Shown in pieces: positions 24,061-31,772 of a stretch of DNA of 64,000 nt. The notes under the pieces are model-generated. The model was not told the origin of the DNA. It made no database searches and saw nothing but the letters and a program-made list of their open reading frames with translations. The stretch lies in assembly GCF_004340975.1 (NCBI RefSeq), contig NZ_SLXA01000002.1:1-64000 (forward strand), read 5' to 3'. This DNA is from Frisingicoccus caecimuris. Its GTDB lineage: Bacteria; Bacillota; Clostridia; Lachnospirales; Lachnospiraceae. Both the position numbers and the translations under genes were made by a program. Each line of letters opens with the position of its first letter. Positions within the stretch are counted from its first letter, which is position 1.

Positions 24061-24776
24061 CACAGCTCACCCCACTGTTCATTGATCTTCATTCGGACGT
24101 CCGCCAATCGTCCCCGGCTTATAACAATCTGTTCGCCATTGATCATATTGATTACATTGCCCTTCACCTGGACAATATGACCGATATTCACGATATAACC
24201 GCGTTCAGCCAAAATAAATTCTTTCGAATTTATCTCCAGCATCAACTGTTCAAGTGTAATACGCTCTCGAAAGATGCCATACAGCGTCACATATTCGACA
24301 TATTTAGAACCTTTAACCTTCTTTATGCAGATAATATCCTGATAGAATATTTTATTTCCGCCATTGGCCGTTTCAATGATCCGAAATTTTTTGCGTTCCT
24401 TTTGTATCTTGAAAATTAATTTTCGCATGACCAGAGGAATTCGCTCGCCCATCTGTTGTTTTAAAATATATTGATAGGCATCTACAGTATAACTATCCGC
24501 CGCATAGTGAGAAAAAGAGGTCAAAAATATCAAATAAATATGAGGAAATTTCTCCTGAATGATGGTTCCCAATTCAATGCCCCCCATTCCATTCATTTGG
24601 ATATCGGTAAAAAGAACCTGACATATATCGTCCGGTCCTATTTTACTCAAAAACGCCTCCGCACCACAAAAAGTCGATATTTCGACGTCTTCCGGTAAAT
24701 CATCTATTCCTTCGATACAGGCTCGTGCCTGTTCCAGTACCGTTTCATCATCATCAACAATTGCCACTTTAATCAT
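24060..24776 (-). CDS. LytTR-family response regulator (AgrA-like), 238 aa
   Basis: The receiver domain has DDD at residues 8-10, the phospho-acceptor Asp58 in LFTDIQMNGMGG, and a LTSFSHYA Thr/Ser switch region. The C-terminal LytTR DNA-binding domain (about 135-238) carries KKVKGSKYVEYVT, a SKEFILAERGYIVNIGHI stretch and ISRGRLADVRMKI. LytTR domains bind two direct repeats about one to two helical turns apart, which matches the half-sites in promoters A-E. It has one such promoter (D) just upstream, implying positive autoregulation together with kinase, precursor and synthetase. Confidence 0.93.
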   Translation of the reverse strand: MIKVAIVDDDETVLEQARACIEGIDDLPEDVEISTFCGAEAFLSKIGPDDICQVLFTDIQMNGMGGIELGTIIQEKFPHIYLIFLTSFSHYAADSYTVDAYQYILKQQMGERIPLVMRKLIFKIQKERKKFRIIETANGGNKIFYQDIICIKKVKGSKYVEYVTLYGIFRERITLEQLMLEINSKEFILAERGYIVNIGHIVQVKGNVINMINGEQIVISRGRLADVRMKINEQWGEL

Positions 24777-24827
24777 TCGTTTCCTCGCCTCTATACAAAA
24801 ATGTAATATTTATCCAGATTACAAAAT

Positions 24828-24892
24828 ATTATAACATACTTTTTATCCTTTACCGCATCAAGGCCATGAATTGTATTGTTTCAGGCCATGAA
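24828..24892 (-). promoter_or_regulatory. Regulon promoter D (LytTR-type direct repeats plus extended -10)
   Basis: On the minus strand, TTCATGGCC occurs twice (plus-strand 24884-24892 and 24862-24870), 22 bp apart. An extended -10, TGTTATAAT (TATAAT at 24828-24833), lies 28 bp from the near half-site and about 50 bases before the regulator start. This copy has the most symmetric repeats of the five. Confidence 0.78.
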
Positions 24893-24917
24893 CGAACAAT
24901 TTCTCTCTACACAACAA

Positions 24918-24955
24918 TTTAGCGGAATCAGGATTTCTCCTTTGATTCCGCTAAA
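24918..24955. other. Long inverted repeat upstream of promoter D
   Basis: TTTAGCGGAATCA (24918-24930) pairs perfectly with TGATTCCGCTAAA (24943-24955). No T-run follows on either strand. It may be a transcription barrier between the leftward 75-aa gene and the lantibiotic operon. Confidence 0.5.
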
Positions 24956-25039
24956 TCTAAATATTCTCTAAATTAATTTCTGTCACCTGCTTTTGCATTT
25001 GTTTAGCGCCTGCTTTCCCGGCATATCTCACAGCAAAAA

Positions 25040-25059
25040 GGAGAGCTTCTCAGCTCTCC
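25040..25059 (-). terminator. Intrinsic terminator at the 3' end of the 75-aa gene
   Basis: GGAGAGC and GCTCTCC form the stem and, on the minus strand, TTTTT follows (25035-25039). It overlaps the last codons of the gene. Confidence 0.75.
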
Positions 25060-25277
25060 ACGGTCCATTCTCGGCGCAGCTCCAATTCCTTGTTGACAAC
25101 GCCGATCCAGTAAATTTCTCTTTTTAAAAAATGCCTGTCCCAGGGCATTATGGACTTTTTTCGGTTCTTAAGTTGGGATTTGCGAAGCAGCAGATCGGCG
25201 ACCAATTCTTCTTTTGTTGCCAATGCCAATGATTCTTCGTCCCATTTACGAGGCTTTGTTAAAATCCTGCGATACAT
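25050..25277 (-). CDS. Conserved-looking small basic protein, 75 aa
   Basis: MYRRILTKPRKWDEESLALA starts a soluble, basic and helical protein ending LELRREWTVES. A GGGGGAGC ribosome site and its own terminator at the stop codon support it as real. I recognise no domain. It is read away from the divergent sdaAB gene and ends before the lantibiotic promoter. Confidence 0.65.
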   Translation of the reverse strand: MYRRILTKPRKWDEESLALATKEELVADLLLRKSQLKNRKKSIMPWDRHFLKREIYWIGVVNKELELRREWTVES

Positions 25278-25392
25278 AATTTGCTCCCCCTGATGATTAA
25301 TCTATGCTTTCTTCCTGTTGTTTATTACAAATTTCACTTTTAAATATCTCCTTTTTAGTATATCATAGAATTATAGAAAAGGAGAAGGTTTT

Positions 25393-26064
25393 ATGAACGA
25401 TATTAGTATGTTTGACATTATCGGTCCGAATATGATCGGCCCTTCCAGCTCACACACAGCCGGCGCTTTGAGAATCGCCCATCTGGCCGGAAAGCTGGCG
25501 CCTGCGAAAATCCTTTCCGTAACCTTTACGCTCTATGGCTCCTTTGCATGGACCTATCGTGGCCATGGTACGGACCGGGCGCTGGTCGGCGGTATTCTGG
25601 GTTTTCTCCCGGACGATGAACGCATCAGAGATTCCTTTCAGTATGCCGATGCCGCCGGACTAAAATATGAATTCATTGAAAACACTACGGAAAAGGACAT
25701 TCATCCAAATACGGTGGACATTTTATTGCACTGTGAAAATAACCGGACCATTGAACTTCGGGGCGAATCTATCGGTGGGGGAAATGCTGTCATCCGGCGT
25801 TTAAATGGTATTGACATCGCTCTTTCCGGAGCCTATTCCACACTTATTGTCCATCATAAGGACAAAAAGGGAGTCCTTGCTTATATCACGACCGTATGCA
25901 GCGGCATCGATCTGAATATTGCCTTTATGAAAGTATACCGTAAAGCCAAAGGTGATTCAGCCTATGCGATCATTGAAGTCGATTCTGACATCAACCCTTC
26001 CATTATCAGCGTTCTGGAATGTCATGATGCCATTATCAATGCAACGATCGTACCTGCGATTTAA
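25393..26064 (+). CDS. sdaAB: L-serine ammonia-lyase, beta subunit
   Basis: With the alpha subunit it deaminates L-serine to pyruvate and ammonia using a 4Fe-4S cluster. The N-terminus DIIGPNMIGPSSSHTAGALR is the conserved SSSHTAG region, and the C-terminus (from about residue 147) is an ACT-like domain (TLIVHHKDKKGVLAYIT). Length, 223 residues, is typical of the two-subunit Gram-positive type. The start follows AAAAGGAGAAGG. The alpha-subunit gene begins 20 bases later. Confidence 0.95.
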   Translation: MNDISMFDIIGPNMIGPSSSHTAGALRIAHLAGKLAPAKILSVTFTLYGSFAWTYRGHGTDRALVGGILGFLPDDERIRDSFQYADAAGLKYEFIENTTEKDIHPNTVDILLHCENNRTIELRGESIGGGNAVIRRLNGIDIALSGAYSTLIVHHKDKKGVLAYITTVCSGIDLNIAFMKVYRKAKGDSAYAIIEVDSDINPSIISVLECHDAIINATIVPAI

Positions 26065-26084
26065 AATGGGGGAGGAACAGTTGA

Positions 26085-26969
26085 ATGAATTTTACGAATG
26101 GAAAGCAATTGCTTGAAATATGTTCAGAAAAACATATTCCAATTTCCCAGGCCATGTTTCTGAGAGAAACCGATTATCTGGAACAGGACCCGGTAGAAGT
26201 TACCTGCAAAATGGAACATGCCTATGATATTATGAAACAGGCCATTCACCGGGCCTTAACGGAAGATTTGATCAGTACCGGCGGCATGATCGGCGGTGAA
26301 AGTAAACAAATGAATGCCCTTAGAAAAGCAGGAAAGAATATATGCGGTCCGCTGGTTTCAAAAGCCATTACCTATGCCGTCGGTGTTCTGGAGGTTAACG
26401 CTTCCATGGGACTTATCGTGGCGGCTCCAACGGCCGGCTCCTCCGGGGTCATTCCCGGCGTTCTATGTGCTGCTCAGGAAGAATATAACATGGAAGATGC
26501 GGTTATTATCCAGGCTCTGTATACGGCCGCAGCTGTCGGATATCTGATCACACGTAATGCCACCACCGCCGGTGCAGAAGGCGGATGTCAGGCCGAAGTT
26601 GGCTCGGCCAGTGCAATGGCAGCCGCAGCCATGACCCAACTCATGGGCGGTACTCCTTCCCAATGTCTGGATGCTGCTTCCTTTGCTCTTATCAATATTC
26701 TCGGTCTGGTCTGCGACCCGGTCGGCGGTCTGGTTGAAATTCCATGTCAGAATCGGAATGCCATAGGTGCCTCCAATGCTTTAGTCAGCGCCGAGATTGC
26801 CCTGAGCGGTATACAAAGCGTCGTACCGATTGACGAAGCTATTGAAGTTATGTACCGTGTCGGACGCTCCCTTCCGGTCACTCTCAGAGAAACCTCTCAG
26901 GGCGGCACCGCTATGGCGCCGAGCGCCTGTCATGCCTGCCAGACAAGATGGAAAAAGCCAAAGTCTTAA
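26085..26969 (+). CDS. sdaAA: L-serine ammonia-lyase, alpha subunit
   Basis: This is the catalytic, cluster-binding subunit. Conserved stretches are TGGMIGGES, the glycine-rich VAAPTAGSSGVIPGVL, and the cysteine ligands in GGCQAEVG, LVCDPVGGLVEIPC and the C-terminal SACHACQTRW. At 294 residues it has the full family length. It is cotranscribed with sdaAB and ends at a strong terminator. Confidence 0.95.
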   Translation: MNFTNGKQLLEICSEKHIPISQAMFLRETDYLEQDPVEVTCKMEHAYDIMKQAIHRALTEDLISTGGMIGGESKQMNALRKAGKNICGPLVSKAITYAVGVLEVNASMGLIVAAPTAGSSGVIPGVLCAAQEEYNMEDAVIIQALYTAAAVGYLITRNATTAGAEGGCQAEVGSASAMAAAAMTQLMGGTPSQCLDAASFALINILGLVCDPVGGLVEIPCQNRNAIGASNALVSAEIALSGIQSVVPIDEAIEVMYRVGRSLPVTLRETSQGGTAMAPSACHACQTRWKKPKS

Positions 26970-26980
26970 GTTAAAACAGC

Positions 26981-27036
26981 GGGCGGGCAAATTGATACGT
27001 ACCCGGAATTCTGGACACATATCAATTTACCCGCCC
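26981..27036. terminator. Bidirectional terminator after sdaAA and trxB
   Basis: GGGCGGGCAAATTGATA pairs with TATCAATTTACCCGCCC with one bulge. TTATATTTTTT follows on the plus strand and TTTTAA on the minus. It serves both converging genes. Confidence 0.85.
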
Positions 27037-27059
27037 GTTATATTTTTTAATATTTTTCC

Positions 27060-27971
27060 TTATTCATTCCGGTTAATATATTCGCATGCAGCTAATCCGG
27101 CGACAGCGCCGTCGGCGGCAGCCGTTGCCAACTGACGTACCGTTTTTGTCCGGCAATCTCCGGCAGCAAAAACGCCTTCGCTGGTTGTTTTGCAATCTTC
27201 CTGTGCCCGTATATAACCGCCCCCATCCAATTCAACCAATGGCGCAAAGGAATGGTTATCCGGCATTTGCCCGATAGCTACAAAAAGGCCTGTCACAGCA
27301 ATGTCTCTCTGCTCTCCCGTCTTTGTATCCCGAACCCGGACACCCTCCACACTGTTTTCTCCAATAATGTCCGTTACCACCGCATTCAAAACAAACTCGA
27401 CATTTTCTTTTTTGCGAAGATTATCTACCAGCCACTGCTCTCCACGGAATTCGTCCCTCCGATGAATCAGGTAGACTTTTTCACAGTAGGCGCTCAAAAA
27501 CTCCGCATCTTCCAGGGCCGTACTGCCTCCGCCAACAACTGCCGTTGCCTGTCCCCGGAAAAAAGCCCCGTCACAGGTTGCGCAGTAGGATACGCCTGCC
27601 CCAACCAGCGCTTCTTCTTTGTCCACACCCAATGGCCGATTTTTAGCCCCTGTTGCCAGAATAACGGAATGACACGGAATCTCACGTTCATCCGTATAGA
27701 CAACAAAATCCTTTCCGTCTCTTTCCACCCGGGTAACCGCTTCAAATTCAATCACTGCTCCAAGATTCTGGGCCTGTTCATACAGACCCGTAGCAAATTC
27801 AAAACCGGAAATCTTCGCAATTCCCGGATAATTCTCAACTTCAGGCGAATTAATGATCTGACCGCCGTAATTCTCTCCTTCAAGGACCAACACTGTTTTA
27901 CCGGCACGCACACCATAAATAGCCGCAGAAAGTCCGGCTGTGCCTGCGCCTATAATAACTATATCGTACAT
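27060..27971 (-). CDS. trxB: Thioredoxin reductase (NADPH), 303 aa
   Basis: It is a flavoprotein that reduces thioredoxin with NADPH. It shows the FAD-binding GAGTAGLSAA (residues 8-17), the redox-active C130-A-T-C133, the NADPH-binding VVGGGSTALEDA, and the C-terminal FAAGDCRTKTVRQLATAAADG. Length fits the low-molecular-weight bacterial class. It has its own ribosome site and stands alone, converging on sdaAA. Confidence 0.93.
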   Translation of the reverse strand: MYDIVIIGAGTAGLSAAIYGVRAGKTVLVLEGENYGGQIINSPEVENYPGIAKISGFEFATGLYEQAQNLGAVIEFEAVTRVERDGKDFVVYTDEREIPCHSVILATGAKNRPLGVDKEEALVGAGVSYCATCDGAFFRGQATAVVGGGSTALEDAEFLSAYCEKVYLIHRRDEFRGEQWLVDNLRKKENVEFVLNAVVTDIIGENSVEGVRVRDTKTGEQRDIAVTGLFVAIGQMPDNHSFAPLVELDGGGYIRAQEDCKTTSEGVFAAGDCRTKTVRQLATAAADGAVAGLAACEYINRNE

Positions 27972-28112
27972 ATGAATAACCTCCGTAAAATTTTAAAGAT
28001 CTATAGCATAGTTTAACACAAATCTGCTTTTAAAACCATTGACTTTTCATAAATTTAGCCCTACACTAAATTGAAATAACATTAACTTCATTTATGAAAG
28101 GACGTGACAGCT

Positions 28113-29105
28113 ATGTTTGGTTATCCGAAACAATCCTGCCTGCATCTCCCGACACCGATAAGCTATCTCTCCAACCTGTCGGACCGCCTGGGTATTGAAT
28201 TTTACATGAAACGTGATGATCTGACTGAATTTGGCGTCGGAGGAAATAAACTCAGAAAATTGGAATATCTGATATACGATGCAAAAGAAAAGGGTGCGAC
28301 CATGCTGATCACCGTCGGCGGAGCTCAGACGAATCACGGCCGCCTGACTGCTGCCGTTGCGGCAAAAAATCAAATGAAATGCGCCATTGTCGCTATGGAT
28401 GATTATCCTGGCATTCTCTCATCCAACATGCTTCTTGACCGGATTTTCGGTGCCTATGTCTTTTTGCACAAACCGGATGGCACGCCTCTTATGGATGTGG
28501 TTGAACGGGTTGCTGATAAATTCGAATCCCAGGGTGAACGGTGCTATTTCATTCCAATGGGCGGTTCTAACGAGATTGGCGCCCTTGGCTACTACGAATG
28601 CGCCCAGGAACTTAAACAGGAGTTCAAATCCGGTCACGTCATTGTTCCCCTCGGAAGTATGGGCACCTATATGGGGCTTTTCTGCGGTCTCCATGATTCG
28701 GACCTGACCCTTACCGGTATTCAGATTATGCCTTATGAAGAGGATATTTATACATACGCCTGCAACTATTTTAATAAGATAAAAGAAAGCTGGCATCTGG
28801 ATTTTGATGTGACCGAGGAGGACTTTGATATCGCCACCGACTACCTTTACGGCGGATACAATGTTCCATCTGAAACAGTGCGTAATGCCATTTATGATAT
28901 GGCCCGTTCCGAAGCAATCGTTCTGGACCCTTGTTACACCGGTAAAACCTATGCCGCCCTTCTCGACATGCTCAATGAAGGTAAAATCAAAAAAGATGAG
29001 ACCATCATCTTCATCCACACCGGCGGACTTCCTGGTGTCTATACACCATCCCACCAAAAGGCATTTGAAGCCGAATTGATGGACGGTGTGACCATCTTGG
29101 GTTGA
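28113..29105 (+). CDS. PLP-dependent enzyme, D-cysteine desulfhydrase / ACC-deaminase family, 330 aa
   Basis: This fold-type II PLP enzyme probably eliminates sulfide from D-cysteine or acts on a related amino acid. The PLP lysine is in GVGGNKLRKLEYL; SGG-like GGAQTNHGRLTAAVA follows; the phosphate-binding loop is LGSMGTYMG; and the end is HTGGLPGVYTPSHQKA. Substrate cannot be fixed from sequence. The ATG at 28113 is ten bases after GAAAGGA; a GTG at 28104 is too close. A diverged copy of this gene's 3' end lies at 29328-29370. Confidence 0.88.
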   Translation: MFGYPKQSCLHLPTPISYLSNLSDRLGIEFYMKRDDLTEFGVGGNKLRKLEYLIYDAKEKGATMLITVGGAQTNHGRLTAAVAAKNQMKCAIVAMDDYPGILSSNMLLDRIFGAYVFLHKPDGTPLMDVVERVADKFESQGERCYFIPMGGSNEIGALGYYECAQELKQEFKSGHVIVPLGSMGTYMGLFCGLHDSDLTLTGIQIMPYEEDIYTYACNYFNKIKESWHLDFDVTEEDFDIATDYLYGGYNVPSETVRNAIYDMARSEAIVLDPCYTGKTYAALLDMLNEGKIKKDETIIFIHTGGLPGVYTPSHQKAFEAELMDGVTILG

Positions 29106-29167
29106 TCCGTTATCCATTCGCTGTCGAAATAGTTTCACTACATCTTATCAACAGGAGAGGGAATAGG

Positions 29168-29190
29168 CTCGCCGGAAAGCGAGCCTACTC
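29168..29190. other. Hairpin after the desulfhydrase-like gene
   Basis: TAGGCTCGC and GCGAGCCTA form a tight stem. Neither side has a clear T-run. It would fold at the end of any transcript from promoter E as well as that of the gene at 28113. Confidence 0.5.
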
Positions 29191-29230
29191 AACCCAAATT
29201 ATATATATTTGAGCATTATTTGGTATCTTT

Positions 29231-29295
29231 ATAATAACGAATATTGTATCAGAAAACAACCCGTTGGCCATGAACAGTACCTTTTCAGGCCACCG
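29231..29295 (-). promoter_or_regulatory. Orphan regulon promoter E (LytTR-type direct repeats plus -10)
   Basis: On the minus strand, CCGGTGGCCTGAAA (core 29288-29291) and GTTCATGGCC (core 29266-29269) are 22 bp apart, with TATTAT (29231-29236) 29 bp from the near half-site. The geometry equals the other four copies. Reading leftward it meets no gene: a hairpin follows at 29168-29190 and then the 3' end of the oppositely read desulfhydrase-like gene. Confidence 0.65.
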
Positions 29296-29327
29296 GTTAT
29301 TTTCATCTCCCCGATGTATCGCGCCTG

Positions 29328-29370
29328 CTTCCCGGTGTCTATACCCCATCCCATCAAAAGGCATATTACG
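29328..29370 (+). pseudogene. Remnant of a desulfhydrase-like gene 3' end
   Basis: About 37 of 43 bases match the coding strand of the gene at 28113-29105 near its 3' end. In frame it reads LPGVYTPSHQKA followed by different residues (YYEKRK). Most changes in the first 36 bases are silent. It is the scar of a related gene copy, not a duplication of recent date. Confidence 0.6.
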
Positions 29371-29372
29371 AA

Positions 29373-29414
29373 AAAAGAAAGTATTTTCTCCCCTCAAAGA
29401 AAATACTTTCTTTT
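29373..29414. terminator. Strong bidirectional terminator
   Basis: AAAAGAAAGTATTTTC (29373-29388) pairs perfectly with GAAAATACTTTCTTTT (29399-29414), loop of ten. It ends two bases from the stop of the leftward Spo0A-C-like gene. Confidence 0.85.
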
Positions 29415-29415
29415 A

Positions 29416-29748
29416 TTATTGGATATTTTGAGATAATAGATAACTTGACAGTATATCTATAAATTCGCCGGATGTCGGCTTTTCATAAAGCGGGATGCCC
29501 GCCATAGATTCCAGAATGTCTGCGTACTCACTTCCCCAACAACGCTTTACCACTGTCCGTATATCCCGCTCAACACAATTAATTGTCGTATTATGAATCC
29601 TTGCAATTTCTGGATACAAAGATTTCGATATATATAATAACAAAGATGCATCTTCCATTACCAGACGCACCGCATCTGCCACATAATAGTACCCCTTGTA
29701 TGTTCGCCGTATTCCTAATGCTTTTAACACATCATCTATACGGCTCAT
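29416..29748 (-). CDS. Stand-alone Spo0A C-terminal-like DNA-binding protein, 110 aa
   Basis: The start at 29748 (MSRIDDVLKALG) follows AGGAGGTGGG. The protein consists of just the Spo0A effector fold: IRRTYKGYYYVADAVRLVME, then SKSLYPEIARIHNTTINCVE and RDIRTVVKRCW, which matches the helix-turn-helix of Spo0A (TTPSRVERAIRHA-like). The receiver domain is absent. Such proteins occur in Clostridia in several copies; their targets are unknown. It may compete for or modify binding at Spo0A-type sites. Confidence 0.78.
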   Translation of the reverse strand: MSRIDDVLKALGIRRTYKGYYYVADAVRLVMEDASLLLYISKSLYPEIARIHNTTINCVERDIRTVVKRCWGSEYADILESMAGIPLYEKPTSGEFIDILSSYLLSQNIQ

Positions 29749-30138
29749 GACCCACCTCCTGCGCTGACTGTTTAATGATAGCACAGCGGTCGTTTTTTGT
29801 CATCATATGCTCCAAAAAGAATACACAACTGACATGCTTCGACATATATCTACACACTTCTTTTTTGCTATTCTTTTAATGAGAGAAAACTCAAAATCAG
29901 ATGGTTAACATTCAAAGAATTTTCATGAGAAACACCATCTAATGATGGTTGTATAAATCACCGTTACGAGGAGGATGCGGCTCCGATGATCGTGCCATTT
30001 AATCAGACGATTTCCGTCGGCATTTACAGTGATCTGCAGATAAATATTTCCGAATTAGTGTAAAATGTATTTGAAAAACCTTCGAATATGTAGTATAATA
30101 ACAAAGGTTCTGATTCGTATGCAGAACCTTCGTCAAAT
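29749..30138. other. Gene-poor stretch upstream of tRNA-Ser
   Basis: The only candidate is a 25-codon rightward frame at 29986-30063 (MIVPFNQTISVGIYSDLQIN...), with GAGGAGG 11 bases upstream. Spacing is poor and composition unremarkable, so I do not call it. The tRNA promoter should lie near 30070-30110 (TATAATA at about 30093). Confidence 0.4.
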
Positions 30139-30228
30139 GGAGACGTACCGAAGAGGCCATAACGGGACTGACTCGAAATCAGTTTGTCGGATTTACCCGG
30201 CACATGGGTTCGAATCCCATCGTCTCCG
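30139..30228 (+). tRNA. tRNA-Ser (anticodon CGA)
   Basis: The acceptor stem GGAGACG/CGTCTCC is intact. The anticodon stem ACTGA/TCAGT encloses loop CTCGAAA, giving anticodon CGA, which reads UCG. A long variable arm (TTTGTCGGATTTACCCGGCAC region) shows the class II serine type, and the T loop is GGTTCGAATCC. CCA is not encoded. The total is 90 bases with discriminator G. Confidence 0.95.
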
Positions 30229-30262
30229 CGAAATTTTATAAAACAGGGGCTGCCTGTTCACA

Positions 30263-30300
30263 AAAAAGCTACACATGGATATGCTTCATGTGCAGCTTTT
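30263..30300. terminator. Bidirectional terminator between tRNA-Ser and the allose operon
   Basis: AAAAAGCTACACATG pairs with CATGTGCAGCTTTT, and a T-rich tail lies on both sides. It ends the leftward operon whose last gene stops at 30317 and the rightward tRNA transcript. Confidence 0.8.
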
Positions 30301-30316
30301 CTATTTTAATAAAACA

Positions 30317-31288
30317 CTATATAATTTCTACATAACCGCCCGAGGCAACAAGCAGGGCGCCCACCAGTACCGCATCATCCAGCAACTCACTCTGTAAGAT
30401 CTGATAACGGCCTTTATTGGCAATGAAGGCCAGATTATCCGTAAACTTCCGAATCCGGTCAAACAATATATCACCCATCTTGGCAACACCGCCGCCAATG
30501 ACCACGGTATCCACCCCCTGGGCTGCCAGTATATTGACAAGAGAGATAGAAAAGCTCTCGGCAATCTTATCCAGTTCCACACAGGCAAACATATCCCCGG
30601 CTCTTGCCGCTTCCGCCAGATCAGCGCAGGTAATCCGTCCCATATCACCGCCATAACATCTGGAAAGAGATGAAATCTTCGGTATATAGCCTTCGCTGCG
30701 CAGTCGCTTCTCAATACTCCGTCCGGAACAGAGCAGTTCTGTCCGTGTATATCCCCCCGGAAGAAGTGAACGCCAGTCAGGTACCAGCATATTGCCAAGA
30801 TAAGATGCTCCAAAACCGCTTCCGTCATAGTATTTTCGATGAATATAGAGTCCGCCGCCGATACCGGTACCGATATTCGTATAGAAAAAATTCTCCGAAT
30901 TTCTTCCCGCTCCTTTGTACAACTCGGCAAAACCGCCGGTTACCGTATCATTGACCACATTGACCGGAAGGCCAAATGACTTTTCGAACCACTGCTTCAA
31001 CTCAAAGTCTTTCCATCCCGGCACCTGAAGCGAGGATAAAACCCGGCCTGTGGCTGTTTCCAACGGTCCGCCAAAACCAACGCCAATCCCCGCAATATGC
31101 CCCGCATAGGGTGCCATTGCCAGATATTCCCGAATATTCTCTAAAAGCCAGTCGAGTATATCCTCTGCGCCCCTGCGATAAACAAGCTTTACCTGCCTGC
31201 TGTCCAGAATAGTCCCATCGGAAAGACCAACCGCAAGCTGCTGTTTCGTTCCGCCGATTTCTACACCGATATAATACTGGTTATTCAT
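30317..31288 (-). CDS. ROK-family sugar kinase (second of two), 323 aa
   Basis: It phosphorylates a hexose with ATP. The N-terminal phosphate loop is VEIGGTKQQLAVG; GFGGPLETATGRV and NVVNDTVTGG (catalytic Asp) follow; then TNIGTGIGGGLYI; and the C-terminal VVIGGGVAK. The usual ROK zinc motif CxCGxxGCxE is missing: the region has GGYTRTELLCSGRS instead. The start at 31288 overlaps the isomerase stop by eight bases. With a typical ROK kinase already in the allose operon, this one may act on a different sugar or have a regulatory role. Confidence 0.82.
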   Translation of the reverse strand: MNNQYYIGVEIGGTKQQLAVGLSDGTILDSRQVKLVYRRGAEDILDWLLENIREYLAMAPYAGHIAGIGVGFGGPLETATGRVLSSLQVPGWKDFELKQWFEKSFGLPVNVVNDTVTGGFAELYKGAGRNSENFFYTNIGTGIGGGLYIHRKYYDGSGFGASYLGNMLVPDWRSLLPGGYTRTELLCSGRSIEKRLRSEGYIPKISSLSRCYGGDMGRITCADLAEAARAGDMFACVELDKIAESFSISLVNILAAQGVDTVVIGGGVAKMGDILFDRIRKFTDNLAFIANKGRYQILQSELLDDAVLVGALLVASGGYVEII

Positions 31289-31745
31289 GCCATTGTGCAC
31301 CGTATTTCTTTTCAATATCAGAAATCATATCCACGCGAACGGCATGACGACCGCCCTGGAACTCTGCGCCGAAAAATTCATCGACGATCATCTTCGCCAA
31401 TTCCGGACCTACAACACGAGCTCCCATGGCAATAATATTCGCATTATTATGTTCCACCGTTAATTTTGCTGAATATGGCTCACTGCATACGGCCGCACGA
31501 ATCCCCGGCACTTTGTTTGCCGCCAGAGAAATCCCAATACCTGTTCCGCAGATCAATACGCCCTTTTCAACTTCCCCGCGCATAATGGCCTCTGCAACCC
31601 TTAAACCCGGCTCCGGATAATTCACCTTAACATTCGGGTCATAAGCACCATAATCCACACACTCATAACCTTTTTCTTTCAAATGCTCCATCAATGTTTG
31701 TTTTAATTCAACAGCCACATGGTCGCAGCCAAATCCCACTTTCAT
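31281..31745 (-). CDS. rpiB: RpiB/LacAB-type isomerase, probable allose-6-phosphate isomerase, 154 aa
   Basis: The sequence has the RpiB marks: FGCDH near the start, LICGTGIGISLAANKVPGI with the active-site Cys, AKLTVEHNNANIIAMGAR, and GGRHAVRVD. RpiB interconverts ribose-5-P and ribulose-5-P and, in E. coli, also allose-6-P and allulose-6-P. In this operon the latter step links the allose kinase to AlsE. The start at 31745 follows TTGGAGG. Confidence 0.88.
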   Translation of the reverse strand: MKVGFGCDHVAVELKQTLMEHLKEKGYECVDYGAYDPNVKVNYPEPGLRVAEAIMRGEVEKGVLICGTGIGISLAANKVPGIRAAVCSEPYSAKLTVEHNNANIIAMGARVVGPELAKMIVDEFFGAEFQGGRHAVRVDMISDIEKKYGAQWHE

Positions 31746-31772
31746 ATCTGATACCTCCAATAAATTCTAATA

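Noticed and set aside
29986-30063. 25-codon rightward frame before tRNA-Ser
   Set aside because: GAGGAGG lies 11 bases upstream, too far for a good start, and there is no other support.
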